Positions 63,474 to 64,000 of a stretch of 64,000 nucleotides of DNA are shown in pieces. The DNA comes from Ditylenchus dipsaci. Its lineage: Eukaryota > Nematoda > Chromadorea > Rhabditida > Anguinidae. The first letter of the stretch is position 1. Every line of letters begins with the position of its first letter. The translations under genes and the position numbers were made by a program. The notes beneath the pieces are model-generated. The model worked only from the letters and a program-made list of their open reading frames with translations, had not been told where the DNA came from and made no database searches. The stretch lies in contig SADC01000301.1 of the NCBI GenBank assembly GCA_004194705.1, positions 1-64,000 on the forward strand, given 5' to 3'.

Positions 63474-63944
63474 CCGGTGTTGGAGCTCCTTTACTTTCAA
63501 GCCAAGATTTAGGCATCATTAACACGGCAAGACCTGGTCCACCCAATCTTTCTAAAAATACTAAAGATAACCTGTTTTCATTAGTAAAGTCGGAATCACT
63601 ACAGTCAAAGCTCTATATAACGATCACCCCTCATAACGTTCAGCTCTATATAACGTTCACTTAAGCTCGGTCCTGTGGATAACAAACTACGTATAATCAC
63701 TACTCCCCATAACGTTCAGCTCTACATAACATTCACCTGAGGCCGATCCCCAGGGTCAACGTTATATAGAGCTTTGACTGTACGCTTTTATAATCACCAC
63801 TTTTTTGTTGGTTTTGGGATTTTCAAAATGTCCTACTCTGACTTTCTACAAGCCATAACTTTGTGTAGGGATGATATACAGCTTAATGCTCATTTAGAAA
63901 AGAACGCGTTAGCGCGTTCTGTTTATGAAAATTTGAATGCTTGA
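63474..63944 (+). CDS. Probable last exon of an unidentified plus-strand gene, split by a MITE
   Basis: After the acceptor CTTCTCAG the frame reads GVGAPLLSSQDLGIINTARP then KNTKDNLFSLVKSES up to a TA at 63600-63601. Past the MITE (63602-63780 plus duplicated TA) the same frame continues: FYNHHFFVGFGIF, MSYSDFLQAITLCRDD, LEKNALARSVYENLNA, TGA. The frame stays open if the MITE and one TA are ignored. Alternatively ATG near 63829 starts a short separate protein. Confidence 0.4.
63602..63780. repeat. Pogo/Tigger-like MITE, 179 bp
   Basis: CAGTCAAAGCTCTATATAACG ... CGTTATATAGAGCTTTGACTG, TA on both sides (63600-63601, 63781-63782). CATAACGTTCAGCTCTA is internally repeated. Confidence 0.92.
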
Positions 63945-64000
63945 ATTGAATTGGTTTATTTTTTATTTTTTCGAACTTTCATTCCCTCTCACTGGGCCCT

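Overview
The window looks like eukaryotic, very probably nematode, nuclear DNA. Introns are often only 45-50 nt with TTTTCAG-type acceptors, coding exons are separated by long AT-rich stretches, and degenerate copies of the nematode telomere unit TTAGGC occur inside repeats. A repeat-rich enoplean (for example a mermithid) is my guess, not a demonstration. No prokaryotic, viral or CRISPR features are present.

Three host genes can be reconstructed by hand. (1) A plus-strand secreted cysteine-rich (lustrin/EB-type) gene lies at about 2976-6073, perhaps continuing to 7131. (2) A complete six-exon MPDU1 (PQ-loop, dolichol-phosphate-mannose utilization) gene lies on the minus strand at 17893-20001, with one GC-AG intron. 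(3) A thirteen-exon TBC1D24/Skywalker-type gene (TBC plus TLD) occupies 36133-56583 on the minus strand, with an unusually long Ser/Arg-rich N-terminal extension. Partial host exons are visible at both edges (52-149 and 63474-63944).

Everything else is dominated by DNA transposons. From left to right: a hAT transposase gene (8.06-9.9 kb) beside two minisatellites; a decayed transposase of the TTDRH family (11.5-12.8 kb); several hAT MITEs with perfect 8-bp target duplications (14498-15000, 30485-30912, 35150-35573); many pogo/Tigger-like MITEs flanked by TA; seven copies of a second TA-flanked MITE with ACCGTATT ends; and long foldback palindromes carrying a GC-rich central hairpin.

The most interesting system is a set of Mutator-like elements (MULEs) whose long terminal inverted repeats are arrays of short direct repeats. 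The array sequence differs from element to element, but the layout is constant and target duplications are about 8 bp. One (22960-26570) encodes a FLYWCH/MULE transposase, now broken by a stop in its Trp-His motif. Another (27932-30170) carries an intron-containing, decayed eIF4E gene. A third (about 30.4-34.4 kb) holds an unidentified gene fragment and has itself been hit by two other elements. They behave like animal Pack-MULEs.

A 4.06-kb Helitron (41280-45337) carrying a replication protein A-like gene, but no visible Rep/helicase, sits in a TBC1D24 intron. At six places in three protein-coding genes (two host genes and the Helitron RPA gene), restoring the reading frame needs one extra base in or beside a short homopolymer. 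This suggests base undercalling in the assembly rather than gene decay.
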